Shown: positions 9,370 through 17,835 of the stretch, piece after piece
How positions within the stretch are numbered: position 1 is the first letter of the stretch
Layout of the letters: each line of letters begins with the position of its first letter
NCBI GenBank assembly: GCA_903893785.1
Contig: CAITNQ010000073.1
Location: 1 to 58,168 of the forward strand
From: an uncultured Gemmatimonadota bacterium
GTDB taxonomy: Bacteria > Latescibacterota > UBA2968 > UBA8231
Length of the DNA stretch: 58,168 nt
Direction: 5' to 3'
Notes under the pieces: model-generated
What the model was told of the DNA's origin: nothing
What the model saw: the letters and a program-made list of their open reading frames with translations, nothing else
Database searches by the model: none
Translations under genes and position numbers: made by a program

Positions 9370-10751
9370 GGCCCGGTGCTCATCCGCTCCAAGGCCAGGG
9401 CCAGACCGGCCACGGTCCAGAACAGCAGCCGGATGGTCGGGTCATTGAGCGCGTCCCAGACCGTCATGTTGATCATCAGGCCCGCCAACGACAGGCCACA
9501 GGCGAAAGCCAGCGCCCGGGTCGCCGGCCCCGGGCCGCGACGGCAGGCGCGGGCGGCGGCCACCAGCAGGCCGCCCAGCAGCGACACCCCTGCCACCAAC
9601 CCCACTATGCCGGTCTCAACGGCCAACATCAGCAGCATGTTCTCCGTGGTCCGCGCCGGGAACTCCTGAGAAGAAGGCGTCGATGGATCACGGTACTCGT
9701 CGAACACGCGCGTGAAGTTGCCCCAGCCGACCCCCAACCAAGGGTGGACCCGGAGCACGTTGACCGCAGTGCGGTATTGGGCCAGGCGGAATGCCTCTGA
9801 CCGGGGCAGTGATGCGGGCATGACCAGGAGGGCCCGGTCGCTGATCTGCGCCACCTGATTCTCCAGCCACGCATCAGCGCCCGTCGCGACTGCCAGGCGG
9901 CCGCACAGGACCGGCGCCAGCAGCAGCGCCAGCACCAGCGCCAAGCGCCGACTCCGGTCCAGCCGTGCGACAGCGCGGGCCGCCCACACGGCACCGCCAA
10001 GGGCCACCTGTCCAAGCATGGCCAACCACGCCCCGCGACTCTGGCTCATGACGGCGGCGTACGCGCTGACAGCCCCGGCCCCACCCCAGGCCGCGCGCCC
10101 GCGCGTCCCAGCCGCCACGACGGCCGCCCAGACCGCCAACGGCGCGGCTGCCAGCAGGTAGGTTCCCGATGAGATGGGGTTGCCGAAGGGCGCCGTGGCC
10201 CGGTACTGGGTGCCGATGTAATTGGGATTGTGACGCGCCTGAAGTCCTCCCCACAGCGGATCGGTACCGGCGAGGTGGCACACCAAGGTGTAGGCCGCCA
10301 CGACGGCGCCGACCAGCGCCAATCGCCTGGCGAAGCGTTCGGCAGCGCCCGGATCGGGCAGCAACTGGACTACCGCCCAGCACCACAGCGGTCCGGTTAG
10401 GGAGAAGTAGACCCACTTGGCGGCGCCGACCCGCACGAAGGGGGCGTGCCACAGACTCGCTGCGCCGACCAGTAGCCATGCCGCCAGGCGTCCATCGACA
10501 CAGGTGCGGCGGTTGCCGCCGGCGACGGCCCTGGCCGCCGCCATGGGTAGGAGCGTCGCGCCGGCAACCCACGGCAGGTAGCGCGCCAGCGAGAACGGCG
10601 GCACTCCGGTACCCAAGTACAGGGGCTGCAGGTAGTAAAACGGCACCAGGGAGGCGTATGCCAGGGATAGCAGCGCCAGCCACTGGCCGACGGCGGCCGG
10701 TGCCAGAGGGCCCAGCCAGTGTCCGAGGCACTCCCGGCAGACGCATTTCAT
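9366..10751 (-). CDS. O-antigen ligase/polymerase family membrane protein (Wzy_C type)
   Basis: A 461-residue polytopic protein with about ten or more hydrophobic segments. The large external loop and its flanks carry the family signatures SQSRGAWLAM, RVHPWLGVGWGNF and TENMLLMLAVETGIVGL. Proteins of this family either polymerise lipid-linked repeats or ligate glycans to an acceptor at the periplasmic face; which reaction applies cannot be decided here. It starts at an ATG three bases after the stop of the upstream membrane protein gene and overlaps the downstream GT4 gene, so it is inside the operon. The short N-terminal stretch MKCVCRECLGHWL is cysteine-rich and unusual for the family. Confidence 0.88.
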   Translation of the reverse strand: MKCVCRECLGHWLGPLAPAAVGQWLALLSLAYASLVPFYYLQPLYLGTGVPPFSLARYLPWVAGATLLPMAAARAVAGGNRRTCVDGRLAAWLLVGAASLWHAPFVRVGAAKWVYFSLTGPLWCWAVVQLLPDPGAAERFARRLALVGAVVAAYTLVCHLAGTDPLWGGLQARHNPNYIGTQYRATAPFGNPISSGTYLLAAAPLAVWAAVVAAGTRGRAAWGGAGAVSAYAAVMSQSRGAWLAMLGQVALGGAVWAARAVARLDRSRRLALVLALLLAPVLCGRLAVATGADAWLENQVAQISDRALLVMPASLPRSEAFRLAQYRTAVNVLRVHPWLGVGWGNFTRVFDEYRDPSTPSSQEFPARTTENMLLMLAVETGIVGLVAGVSLLGGLLVAAARACRRGPGPATRALAFACGLSLAGLMINMTVWDALNDPTIRLLFWTVAGLALALERMSTGP

Positions 10752-10754
10752 GGC

Positions 10755-12632
10755 TCAACGAACCCGCGCGAAGGTCAGCGTCAGGCTGCCGTCTTCGCCC
10801 TCGAGCAGCGCTGCAACCCGGTCGGGCGAGTTCAACGCGGCCTGCTCCAGGCAATCGGCGGTCGAAGCGGCGTCAGCCGCGTCCGCGATGGGCAGAGCGG
10901 CGCCCCACAGGCCCGTCTCCACCGCGCCGGTGCTGTTGTAGGCATCGACGGCGCTGCCTGGTGACGCCCCCTTCGCGCCGATGAAAGCGTGGGCCCAACC
11001 GGGGTCCGCAGGCGGCTCTGCCCCGAGGCGTCGCAGCGCCAGGTGCGCCGGTGCCGGCAGCGCGCCCTGCCGGGGACCGCCGGTGACCCCGGCGACCACC
11101 GTGCCCGTGGGCAGGTCGTCGACGAAGGCCAGCAACCGACGACTGGCCAGCGGGTCATCCCAGACGGCGAAAGCGGCGACCCGGGCCGCGGTCACCGCGA
11201 CCAGAGTATATCCGCGCCCGGCACACGCTGCCACCCATCCGTCGAGCTGGACAGTATCGACCGCACCGGAGGCCGCGTCGGCAGCGCGGACGCGCACCCG
11301 CGTCTGGACATCCACCCCGGTACGCCCCACCGGCGCACCCGCCGCGAGCACAGGCCATCCCGCGGCAGCGAGGGTTTGGCCGACCGCATAACGCGCCCCG
11401 GGCGTCAGGAAGGGCACCAGGTCATCGGGAAGCACCCGGCCGGTCAACGACGCCACGGCGGACGCCGAGTCGGGCGCCACCCCGGGCGGCCAACCGGGCC
11501 GTAGAGATGGCGGCGCCGCGAGCGCCGCCGCCGCCCATTGCCCCTTGCGGCAAAGGGCCCACCACTCACCCCACTGAGGATCCCCACCGCCGGGGGCGTC
11601 GGGGCCGCCAGTACCCAGCATGGCCAGGCCGGCGTCGAGGTACCCGGCGGCCACCAGGGCCAAGCCCCAACGGCGGCGCCAAAGAGGGTCACCGGGCGCC
11701 CCTTGACCGGCGGCCGCGTAGACCGAAAGCGCCTGATGCCAGGCGCCGGAGCGGGCGGCCAGGTCACCCACGGCGAGCCATACCGACGCGGCGCCGTCCG
11801 GCCCCGAGCCGTGGCTGGCGGCACGCGGCAGTCCCCCCGGCCGCTGGCCCAGAAAACGATCCACCCACGCCTCGACCGTCACGCCAGCCGGGTTGCCGAC
11901 AGGACCACCAGACCAGGCGCGGACGGCCCAGCAGCGCAGATCGGCGACCCGCCCGTCAGCGGCGGCCGCGAGCGCGGCGTGCGAAGCAGCCAGGTGGAAA
12001 CCGCACTGGAAGATCCCGGCGGCGGCAGCCGCCAACCACGCCCACTGGGCCGCCCGCCACAGGCCCTGCCGCGCGCCGGCCGCGTCCCGCCAATACCGCG
12101 CGAACACGAGGCCGGCGACGCCGACCTGGACCACCCAGATCAAGCCCGCCCAGCGCGTCGTCCAGGACCAGGCGGCGGGCAGGCGATGGCCGACGCGCCA
12201 CGCCAGCGCCAGACCGGTGCTCCAGACCAGGAGCAACCACGCCGGGGGACGCCCGCCACACACCCAGTACCGCCACGGCACTGCTAACCCGACGACGCCC
12301 AGCAGCAGCAGACCGGCCTGAACCAGTGAGAGCCACCCCAACGAGGGCGGGATGGGGTATGGCGTGACCAGCGCCGCCATTGCCGCCAGCAACCCCGGAC
12401 CCAGTCGCGCGCCCGGGGGGCCTGCCGCCGCATGGGTGTCAGGGCCCTGTGGCTGCCACGCCAACAGGGCCGTCAGCAGACCGCATACGACGATGGCGTG
12501 GATCAGTGCCAGCGGCGTCGCCGGCAGCGCTGCCACGGCACCGGTGGCGACGAAGGCCGTCAGGCACCAGCCCACCCAGCGGCGCGCCGGCCTGCCCGCA
12601 AGGGCCGGGGCCATGGCCTCGCCAGAATCCAC
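10755..12632 (-). CDS. Membrane-anchored protein with soluble TPR-like C-terminal region, function unknown
   Basis: About 625 residues. The first ~250 are rich in hydrophobic helices separated by short charged loops. The remaining ~370 are soluble and alanine/glycine-rich, with a helical segment (VGDLAARSGAWHQALSVYAAAG, then DPLWRRRWGLALVAAGYLDAGLAML) that looks like degenerate tetratricopeptide repeats. I do not recognise the family. Being wedged between a glycosyltransferase gene nine bases upstream and the O-antigen ligase-like gene three bases downstream suggests that it acts with the polymerase or ligase, for example in length control or as a scaffold; this is inference. The start is a GTG at 12632; an ATG six codons later is an alternative. 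Confidence 0.6.
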   Translation of the reverse strand: MDSGEAMAPALAGRPARRWVGWCLTAFVATGAVAALPATPLALIHAIVVCGLLTALLAWQPQGPDTHAAAGPPGARLGPGLLAAMAALVTPYPIPPSLGWLSLVQAGLLLLGVVGLAVPWRYWVCGGRPPAWLLLVWSTGLALAWRVGHRLPAAWSWTTRWAGLIWVVQVGVAGLVFARYWRDAAGARQGLWRAAQWAWLAAAAAGIFQCGFHLAASHAALAAAADGRVADLRCWAVRAWSGGPVGNPAGVTVEAWVDRFLGQRPGGLPRAASHGSGPDGAASVWLAVGDLAARSGAWHQALSVYAAAGQGAPGDPLWRRRWGLALVAAGYLDAGLAMLGTGGPDAPGGGDPQWGEWWALCRKGQWAAAALAAPPSLRPGWPPGVAPDSASAVASLTGRVLPDDLVPFLTPGARYAVGQTLAAAGWPVLAAGAPVGRTGVDVQTRVRVRAADAASGAVDTVQLDGWVAACAGRGYTLVAVTAARVAAFAVWDDPLASRRLLAFVDDLPTGTVVAGVTGGPRQGALPAPAHLALRRLGAEPPADPGWAHAFIGAKGASPGSAVDAYNSTGAVETGLWGAALPIADAADAASTADCLEQAALNSPDRVAALLEGEDGSLTLTFARVR

Positions 12633-12640
12633 GGCGCGGT

Positions 12641-13969
12641 TCAGGGCCGGGACCCCCAGCGTCGGCGCAGGGTGTCGGCTAGGTGAGCCACCATATGGCG
12701 GCGCAGATACCCCCCGGTGGCCCGGTGAACCTGAACCCGAGTGGGCACAAACCCAAGGGTCTGGAACCGGATGCGGTCCATCTCCGCAAAACCGACGGTA
12801 TCGATCGCCGCCACTGTCTTCTGCTCGGGATGCACGCGGAAAGCGCCCAGCAGACGTGGCAGGTGCTGCATGCGGGCCCCGGCAGCACGGAAACGGATGA
12901 GCAGTTCCCAGTCCAGCGCAAAGGCGAACGAAGTGTCAACGCAACCGCCCACACGCTCCCACAACGTCCGGCGCCAGAACAGGGTCTCCTGCGGCACGTA
13001 GTCGGCCCAGGACAGCACTGCATCGTCGTGGGCTGGCAGTATCCAGCGCCCGATCTCGAGGCCCTCTTCGTTGACCAGGATGCGGTCGCCGTAGACTACG
13101 TCCACCTTGGGGTGCCGCGCGAAGTAGTCGCCCACGCAGGCCAAGGCGCCGGGTAGCAGCAGGTCATCGGAATTCAGCCAGGCCATGATCTCACCACTCG
13201 ACCGCGCGAAGCCCAGATTGATGGCCTCGGCCTGGCCCGCGTCGGGGCGCGAATCCCAGGCCGCCACGCGGTCCTGGTAGCGCTTCAGGATGGCTACCGT
13301 GCCGTCGGTAGAGCCCCCGTCCTGTACCCGTAGGTCAAGCCGCGGGTATTCCTGGTCCAGGATGCTCCGCAGCGTGCGCTCGATGTAAACCCCCTGCTGA
13401 TACGAGGGCACTACCAGCGAGACGCTGGGCATGGCGTCCGCCCGCGTGCGCAGAGACACCACCCGTGGCAGGCGGGCGGGAACCGGCGGATGATGGTGGA
13501 GGCGTCCCAGGCGTGGCCGGCACACGCGCGCAACCGCCGTGCACACGCTGACCCAACTGTGATGCACGCGCATGATGGGGTCGAGCCACCGGACGGTCCT
13601 CAGGGCCCGATCAAGCTCGCGGATTACGGCCTCTTTGGCCACCAACTCGTCGCGCAGCTCGGTTTCACGGCGTCCGGCCGCCTCAGCCCGCTCGACGGCA
13701 TCGGCCAGAGCGGTCAGGGCCGCGCGCAGCGACGCGACCTCGGCCTCCAGGCCGGCGACCCGAGACGCAACCGCGTCCATGCCCGCCGCCTCAGCCGCCG
13801 AAGCGCCGCCCCGGGCCGAGTCACCAACCTGGGCCCCGTCGGGCCGGACCAGGCCGGCCTGCGCGCCTTGGGACTCGTCGGCCACGGTCTGCGCCGCTGC
13901 CGCGCCTGGCGCCGACGCCGGATCCACGCCGGCTTGCGGTGCAGGTCCTGACACCCCCGCCCGAGCCAC
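12641..13969 (-). CDS. GT2-family glycosyltransferase with N-terminal disordered and coiled-coil extension
   Basis: The 442-residue protein has three parts. The first ~65 residues are low-complexity Ala/Gly/Gln. Residues ~65-135 form a heptad-like coiled coil (SRVAGLEAEVASLRAALTAL onward). From ~178 there is a GT-A domain with PSVSLVVPSYQQGVYIERTL, VQDGGSTDGTVAIL, QAEAINLGFA, AWLNSDD and FALDWELLIRF. It is a paralogue of the GT2 encoded at 6016-6807. It is the first gene of the minus-strand polysaccharide cluster. The start used is a GTG with AAGGTGG upstream; an internal ATG before the coiled coil is an alternative. The coiled coil may tether the enzyme to partners, which is inference. Confidence 0.85.
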   Translation of the reverse strand: MARAGVSGPAPQAGVDPASAPGAAAAQTVADESQGAQAGLVRPDGAQVGDSARGGASAAEAAGMDAVASRVAGLEAEVASLRAALTALADAVERAEAAGRRETELRDELVAKEAVIRELDRALRTVRWLDPIMRVHHSWVSVCTAVARVCRPRLGRLHHHPPVPARLPRVVSLRTRADAMPSVSLVVPSYQQGVYIERTLRSILDQEYPRLDLRVQDGGSTDGTVAILKRYQDRVAAWDSRPDAGQAEAINLGFARSSGEIMAWLNSDDLLLPGALACVGDYFARHPKVDVVYGDRILVNEEGLEIGRWILPAHDDAVLSWADYVPQETLFWRRTLWERVGGCVDTSFAFALDWELLIRFRAAGARMQHLPRLLGAFRVHPEQKTVAAIDTVGFAEMDRIRFQTLGFVPTRVQVHRATGGYLRRHMVAHLADTLRRRWGSRP

Positions 13970-14027
13970 GGCAAGCCACCTTCGGATACGCCGCCGAGAA
14001 CCGACGCATCTCGTTTATTTACAATTA

Positions 14028-14056
14028 ATTATACTCACACTTGGAAGCCTGCATGA
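14028..14056 (-). promoter_or_regulatory. Probable promoter of the polysaccharide cluster
   Basis: Reading the minus strand, an exact TATAAT (14028-14033) sits in a short AT-rich island upstream of the first glycosyltransferase gene; such islands are rare in this GC-rich DNA. The -35 region at 17-18 bases spacing (around 14051-14056) is poor, so an activator may be needed. Transcription would start near 14021, giving a leader of about 50 bases before the GTG. Confidence 0.5.
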
Positions 14057-14278
14057 CGACTTCCGACAACGCCCGATGGCGCCTCGTTCAGAGGCAACCT
14101 CGGCGGCATCCATGGGGCAGCGGCGACGAAAGGTACGGTCGCGTCTGCCACTTGGCCACCCGACGACACCCCGCGGCAGCCGGCCATGAAGGACCAGCGT
14201 CGCGCTCGGCCCCATCCCGTAAGGCGCCCAGCCGGCTGGCCCCGATGGCCCACAGCCCGTCGCGGTCAGCGAACCGAC

Positions 14279-14301
14279 AAAACCCGGGCCGAGCGGCCGG
14301 C
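14279..14301 (-). terminator. Possible intrinsic terminator after the DksA-like gene
   Basis: On the minus strand a GC-rich stem (CCGGCC, loop GCTC, GGCCCGG with one bulged base) is followed directly by a TTTT run (AAAA at 14279-14282 on the plus strand). It lies about 170 bases beyond the stop of the DksA-like gene and would end that operon before the next promoter. The stem is imperfect and the T-run short. Confidence 0.3.
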
Positions 14302-14453
14302 TCGATCTCCGCCGGCGACCCGGCCGGGCGCGCCAACCGAGCCGGTCCACGCCCATCCGGCGCACGCCGCCACCGTGGGACCCGGCCGGGGTGCGATCCG
14401 CCGAACAGGCCGGGGCGCGCCACGCGTCCCTGGGCACGGCAGCCGTCGCTGGC

Positions 14454-14978
14454 TCAGCCGTCGTCGTCGGAATCCATCAGCGGATGAGAGAACTCCTCGT
14501 CATCGCCGAAGATCAGGCGGCGCGGCCGCAGGCGGGTGTAAGAGGGGATCTGGTTCTTCTCCTCGGCCTCTTGGCACGAGATGCACAACCGCGCGGTCGG
14601 CAATGCCATCAGCCTGACCTTGGGGATGTTGGGGCAGGTGGGGCACAGGTGCAGGGGCTCGTCGAGACATGCCTCGCAGCGACCGTAGGTCCCGTTCTCC
14701 AGCTTCTCGAGGGCGACCAGGATCTCCTCCAACTCGCGCCGCTCGGAGTCGCCCAAAGCCACGAGCAACTCCATGGCGCCTGCCTCGACGGCCCGGTCAA
14801 GGTCATCGGCCTTGGGATCCTGCAGCCGGTCAATCTCGCTGCTGTTCCCAGACAAGTCATTGAGGATCTCTGACCGCCGGAGGAGCAGTTGCTTGCGTAA
14901 CTGCTCCTTCTCCTTCTTGGTCAGGGGCACCACCTTCTTGTTGGCGCCGCCTTTCCCTTGCTCATTCGCCACTGTCAT
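14454..14978 (-). CDS. DksA/TraR-family zinc-finger protein with an extra CxxC pair
   Basis: From the ATG at 14978, with GGAGG five bases upstream, the protein has 174 residues. It has a basic N-terminus, a helical coiled-coil region, and the acidic tip motif DxxDxA (Asp58, Asp61, Ala63) used by DksA to reach into the RNA polymerase secondary channel. A C-terminal zinc-finger region follows. The canonical pair of CxxC motifs (Cys101/104 and Cys132/135) is separated by an insertion holding a third CxxC (Cys112/115). The tail is very acidic. The start overlaps the end of the lipoprotein gene, so the two are coupled. It is probably a transcription modulator binding RNA polymerase; the extra cysteines are unusual. 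Confidence 0.88.
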   Translation of the reverse strand: MTVANEQGKGGANKKVVPLTKKEKEQLRKQLLLRRSEILNDLSGNSSEIDRLQDPKADDLDRAVEAGAMELLVALGDSERRELEEILVALEKLENGTYGRCEACLDEPLHLCPTCPNIPKVRLMALPTARLCISCQEAEEKNQIPSYTRLRPRRLIFGDDEEFSHPLMDSDDDG

Positions 14979-16812
14979 GTGCCTCCAGGAGGTAGACTCC
15001 GGTGCCAAGCGCTGCCAATTCCAGACGCAACTGCTGGCGCTGCAGATCGGCCGGGCCGCTGCGCCCCAGGCCTTCCGCGCGGGTAATCGGCGGCAGCCGT
15101 TCCAGCGATATGCTGACGCGACGCGTCGAAAGGGTAGTGTTCACCGCGAAAAGATAGTAGTCGCCGGCGTAACGACGGAGGGCCAGGTCCACACCTGGTT
15201 CACCGTCGGCCAGCCAGGCCTGTTCCGCGGCGGCCGGCTCAACCAGGACCGGGGCCAACCCGCGCAACTCACCGGCGAGACGCTGCACCTCCTCCCAGAG
15301 GGGTTGGGGCTGAATGTTGCGTTCGCTGGCCGTGCAGTAGCGGTAGAAGAAAATCCCCCGCGCGCCGTGCACCAGTCCCTGGAAGACCATATTGCGCAAC
15401 TCGGCCGTCGTTGGCGGTCGGGGCCAGTGCTCCGTGCCGCCGAAGGCCTGGGCGATGAGCCATACCGGCCGCGAGCCGCCGGTCGCCCACCAGGCCTCGT
15501 CCATCCGTTCGCGCACCCGCGACACCGGACTATTGGGAACAGGGTACACGTCGATGGCCAGTAGGTCACAACTGCGGCCATGGGCGGCGTAGGTGGACGG
15601 CCGGTTGTTGACCACTAGCACCGGGTGGTACGGGTCCCGCTGCCGCAGCCGTTCGTATAACCGTCGAGTCACCTCAGGGCTGACCCCGGACTCAGCCGGT
15701 TCATCGATGAGGTACCAGGCCAGTAGCGCCGGGTGACTGCGGTAGCGATCGACGAGCGCGTCGATCGCCGCCACATCCGGCGCGTCGAGGTTCCGTATGT
15801 GGTCGCTCAGTTCGACCAGGACCTGCATGCCGCTGCGCGCGGCAGCGTCCATCAGGTCGGCCACCTGTTCGCTCTGCAGCCGGTAGTAGTAGTCAGCGCT
15901 GTTGAAGCCCAAAGCGCGGACAGCGGCAAGGTCATCCGCACGAAGCCAATATAGGCCGATGGGGAAAAAGGGGACCCCGTCGACCAGGAGCGACTGACTG
16001 AACTGGTCGATCTTGACCTCGCGGCTGGCCGGCGACCGGAATGACACGACCACCGCCGCCGTGTCCACGACGCCGGTTGAACCCAGGAGCCTGGCGGTCA
16101 GCGCGTAGTCCCCCGGTTCGGCGGCCGCCGTTGACAGCGCCCCGGTGGTCTCGCGCCCATCGAGGTCCGCGAGCACCGTTTCTGCTGCGGCCGCGGCCGG
16201 CGACCCAGTCGTCGGGGGGGCCAGCCGCTGCCAGACCACCTGCACCCGCGCCGCCGCCAGATCGTCCCGATTCCGGCGCACCCGCCAGCGCAGCACGGGC
16301 TCACGGGTATACAGCGACCGGTCCGGGGCGAATTCCCAGGCCGGCCGCACCACCACTCGCAGGCTGTCGGCGCGGTACAGGAGCAGGCCGTTGCGAGTAT
16401 CCACCAGGCGCACCGACAACTGGTGGACGCCGGCCATCGTGGCCATGTAGGGAACATCCACACAACCGCGACCGGCCGGCACATCGACCCGGCAGCTGTC
16501 CTCGCTCCGACCGCCTCCCGGCCGTACCCAACGCAGCTGCGCCTGCACGGGCAACGGCGAACGGCACAGAACCCGCAACCCCAACTGATTGGCGCCTACG
16601 GTGGGGGCCCGCGTCTCAAGTCCCTCGACGGCGAACTGAGCCACCTGCGGCGAGGGCGGCGACAGGTAACACGCGGACAGACACAGCCACACGGGCAGCA
16701 CCCAGCCGCCGGGCAGGCGGCGGGCACAACAAAAGGGCCGAGCGGAAGCTCTGCCGCTCGGCCGCAAGGTGGCCCCGTGCCCACCGGGCTCCGGACGCGC
16801 CTGCAACGTCAT
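14962..16812 (-). CDS. Lipoprotein with glycoside hydrolase-like (TIM-barrel) domain
   Basis: A basic N-region followed by a hydrophobic stretch ends in the lipobox LSAC (Cys48), indicating a lipid-anchored envelope protein. Residues ~55-270 look like beta-sandwich (Ig-like) domains. From ~285 a barrel begins with LLVDGVPFFPIGLYWLRADDL, then WYLIDEPAE carrying the candidate acid/base glutamate. IDVYPVPNSPVSRVRERMDEA, PVWLIAQAFGG and GARGIFFYRYC are typical of GH2/GH42-clan-like enzymes. A second beta domain closes the protein. The exact family and substrate are unknown. It lies between the UVR-motif gene and the DksA-like gene in the same operon. Its start could be later than the ATG at 16812, since only the segment from ~30 onward is needed for the signal. 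Confidence 0.78.
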   Translation of the reverse strand: MTLQARPEPGGHGATLRPSGRASARPFCCARRLPGGWVLPVWLCLSACYLSPPSPQVAQFAVEGLETRAPTVGANQLGLRVLCRSPLPVQAQLRWVRPGGGRSEDSCRVDVPAGRGCVDVPYMATMAGVHQLSVRLVDTRNGLLLYRADSLRVVVRPAWEFAPDRSLYTREPVLRWRVRRNRDDLAAARVQVVWQRLAPPTTGSPAAAAAETVLADLDGRETTGALSTAAAEPGDYALTARLLGSTGVVDTAAVVVSFRSPASREVKIDQFSQSLLVDGVPFFPIGLYWLRADDLAAVRALGFNSADYYYRLQSEQVADLMDAAARSGMQVLVELSDHIRNLDAPDVAAIDALVDRYRSHPALLAWYLIDEPAESGVSPEVTRRLYERLRQRDPYHPVLVVNNRPSTYAAHGRSCDLLAIDVYPVPNSPVSRVRERMDEAWWATGGSRPVWLIAQAFGGTEHWPRPPTTAELRNMVFQGLVHGARGIFFYRYCTASERNIQPQPLWEEVQRLAGELRGLAPVLVEPAAAEQAWLADGEPGVDLALRRYAGDYYLFAVNTTLSTRRVSISLERLPPITRAEGLGRSGPADLQRQQLRLELAALGTGVYLLEAHDSGE

Positions 16813-16890
16813 GGGGACGGCACCTGACGCCCGGCAGCAAGGCAGAGCAACGCCCTGGCGAGATCGGCGCGCTCCATGGCGGCAAGCACC

Positions 16891-17691
16891 TTACTCAACG
16901 CTGCCCGGGGACGGCATGGGCGAGGCGGCCAACCGGACCGGTTGCTCGCATTCCAGGCACTGCAAGCGGTCCCGCAGGGCGGCCGCCAGCTCGAACTGCT
17001 CCTGTTCGACGGCCCGGCGCAGTTCGGACGACAGCTGCTCGTGGGCCGTCCTTGGCCGCGCCCCGTCCACCTCTCTTTCCCACTCGCGCAGAAACCGCAG
17101 TTCCGCCAAGTCGTCGAGCTGGTCGAACCGACCGATGTTGCGCAGATGGGTCTCGACCCGCTGAATACCCTCGCGAATCTGGGCCAGAGCCCCGCTGTGG
17201 TCATGCCGTTCGAGGCAGCCGAGAGCTCTGGCCTGGGCCCAATGAGCCAGCACGAACGAACGGTGGTGGTCGGCCATCTGCCGGTCCTCCTCGACCTCGG
17301 CACACTGCTCGCACAGGTCAAGGATGGCCAGATTGTGCACGGCGTCGAGTTCGGCTTTGGCGTATTCCTTCAACTCGAAGAAGCTGACCCGACGCCAGTA
17401 GTACTTCATCGCCTCCAGTGACAACTGGTGGCAGGCATCCCGCGAAAGCGTGAACGGATCGGGGCGGTCGCTGTCCCAACGCTCGCGCGCATCCAGATAG
17501 TAATCGAGCAGCGAATCGAAACCATGGGGTCGAGTGGCATCAGGTCGCCCGGCCCACTCCAACTGCATCAGGCCGAGATCCATGCGGACCTGGATGCACG
17601 GGCCACGATCGTCGCGCTCGATCCGGCGCACGCTCAATTCGCCGGGGACGAATTGCCACCCGGCCAAGAGGCCACTGATGTCCAGGTTCAT
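16891..17691 (-). CDS. UVR (UvrB/UvrC motif) domain protein
   Basis: The 266-residue protein ends with a clear UVR motif (LSSELRRAVEQEQFELAAALRDRLQCLE, about residues 222-250), the helical hairpin through which UvrB and UvrC interact and which also occurs in McsA. The rest is mainly helical and acidic/basic mixed (EGIQRVETHLRNIGRFDQLDDL), resembling uncharacterised UVR-motif proteins known from several diderm phyla. It has no nuclease or helicase motifs, so it is not UvrB or UvrC itself. It is the first gene after a perfect-consensus promoter and probably heads a three-gene transcript with the lipoprotein and DksA-like genes. The function is unknown; protein-protein docking through the UVR hairpin is likely. 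Confidence 0.82.
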   Translation of the reverse strand: MNLDISGLLAGWQFVPGELSVRRIERDDRGPCIQVRMDLGLMQLEWAGRPDATRPHGFDSLLDYYLDARERWDSDRPDPFTLSRDACHQLSLEAMKYYWRRVSFFELKEYAKAELDAVHNLAILDLCEQCAEVEEDRQMADHHRSFVLAHWAQARALGCLERHDHSGALAQIREGIQRVETHLRNIGRFDQLDDLAELRFLREWEREVDGARPRTAHEQLSSELRRAVEQEQFELAAALRDRLQCLECEQPVRLAASPMPSPGSVE

Positions 17692-17726
17692 GCCAAGTTC
17701 TTCTGAGGCGGGGTTCGGGCGGCCCT

Positions 17727-17755
17727 ATTATATCGGGCTGGACTCGGTCTGTCAA
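17727..17755 (-). promoter_or_regulatory. Perfect-consensus sigma-70 promoter
   Basis: On the minus strand TTGACA (17750-17755) and TATAAT (17727-17732) are separated by exactly 17 bases. All twelve hexamer positions match the housekeeping consensus. Transcription should start near 17720, about 30 bases before the ATG of the UVR-motif gene at 17691. Confidence 0.9.
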
Positions 17756-17835
17756 CCGGGACGCCCCCCCGGGAAGACGCGGTGGCGCGGCCGGACCTGT
17801 CCCTACCGGCCCCCCGGCCGGAGGCCGGGCCCGCG

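Larger units (their letters stand above)
13970..14453 (-). other. Intergenic region between the DksA-like gene and the polysaccharide cluster
   Basis: This 484-base stretch holds the promoter near 14030 and a possible terminator near 14290. Several frames are open across it, but their products are arginine/glycine/proline-rich without domains or ribosome sites, so I call no gene. One stretch near 14140-14162 resembles the D-arm of a tRNA on the minus strand but has no anticodon stem or T-arm. Confidence 0.5.

Noticed and set aside
14140..14162. tRNA D-arm-like sequence (GTGGCCAAGTGGCAGACG on the minus strand)
   Set aside because: No anticodon loop, variable arm or T-arm (GGTTCGA) follows, and no acceptor stem can be formed.
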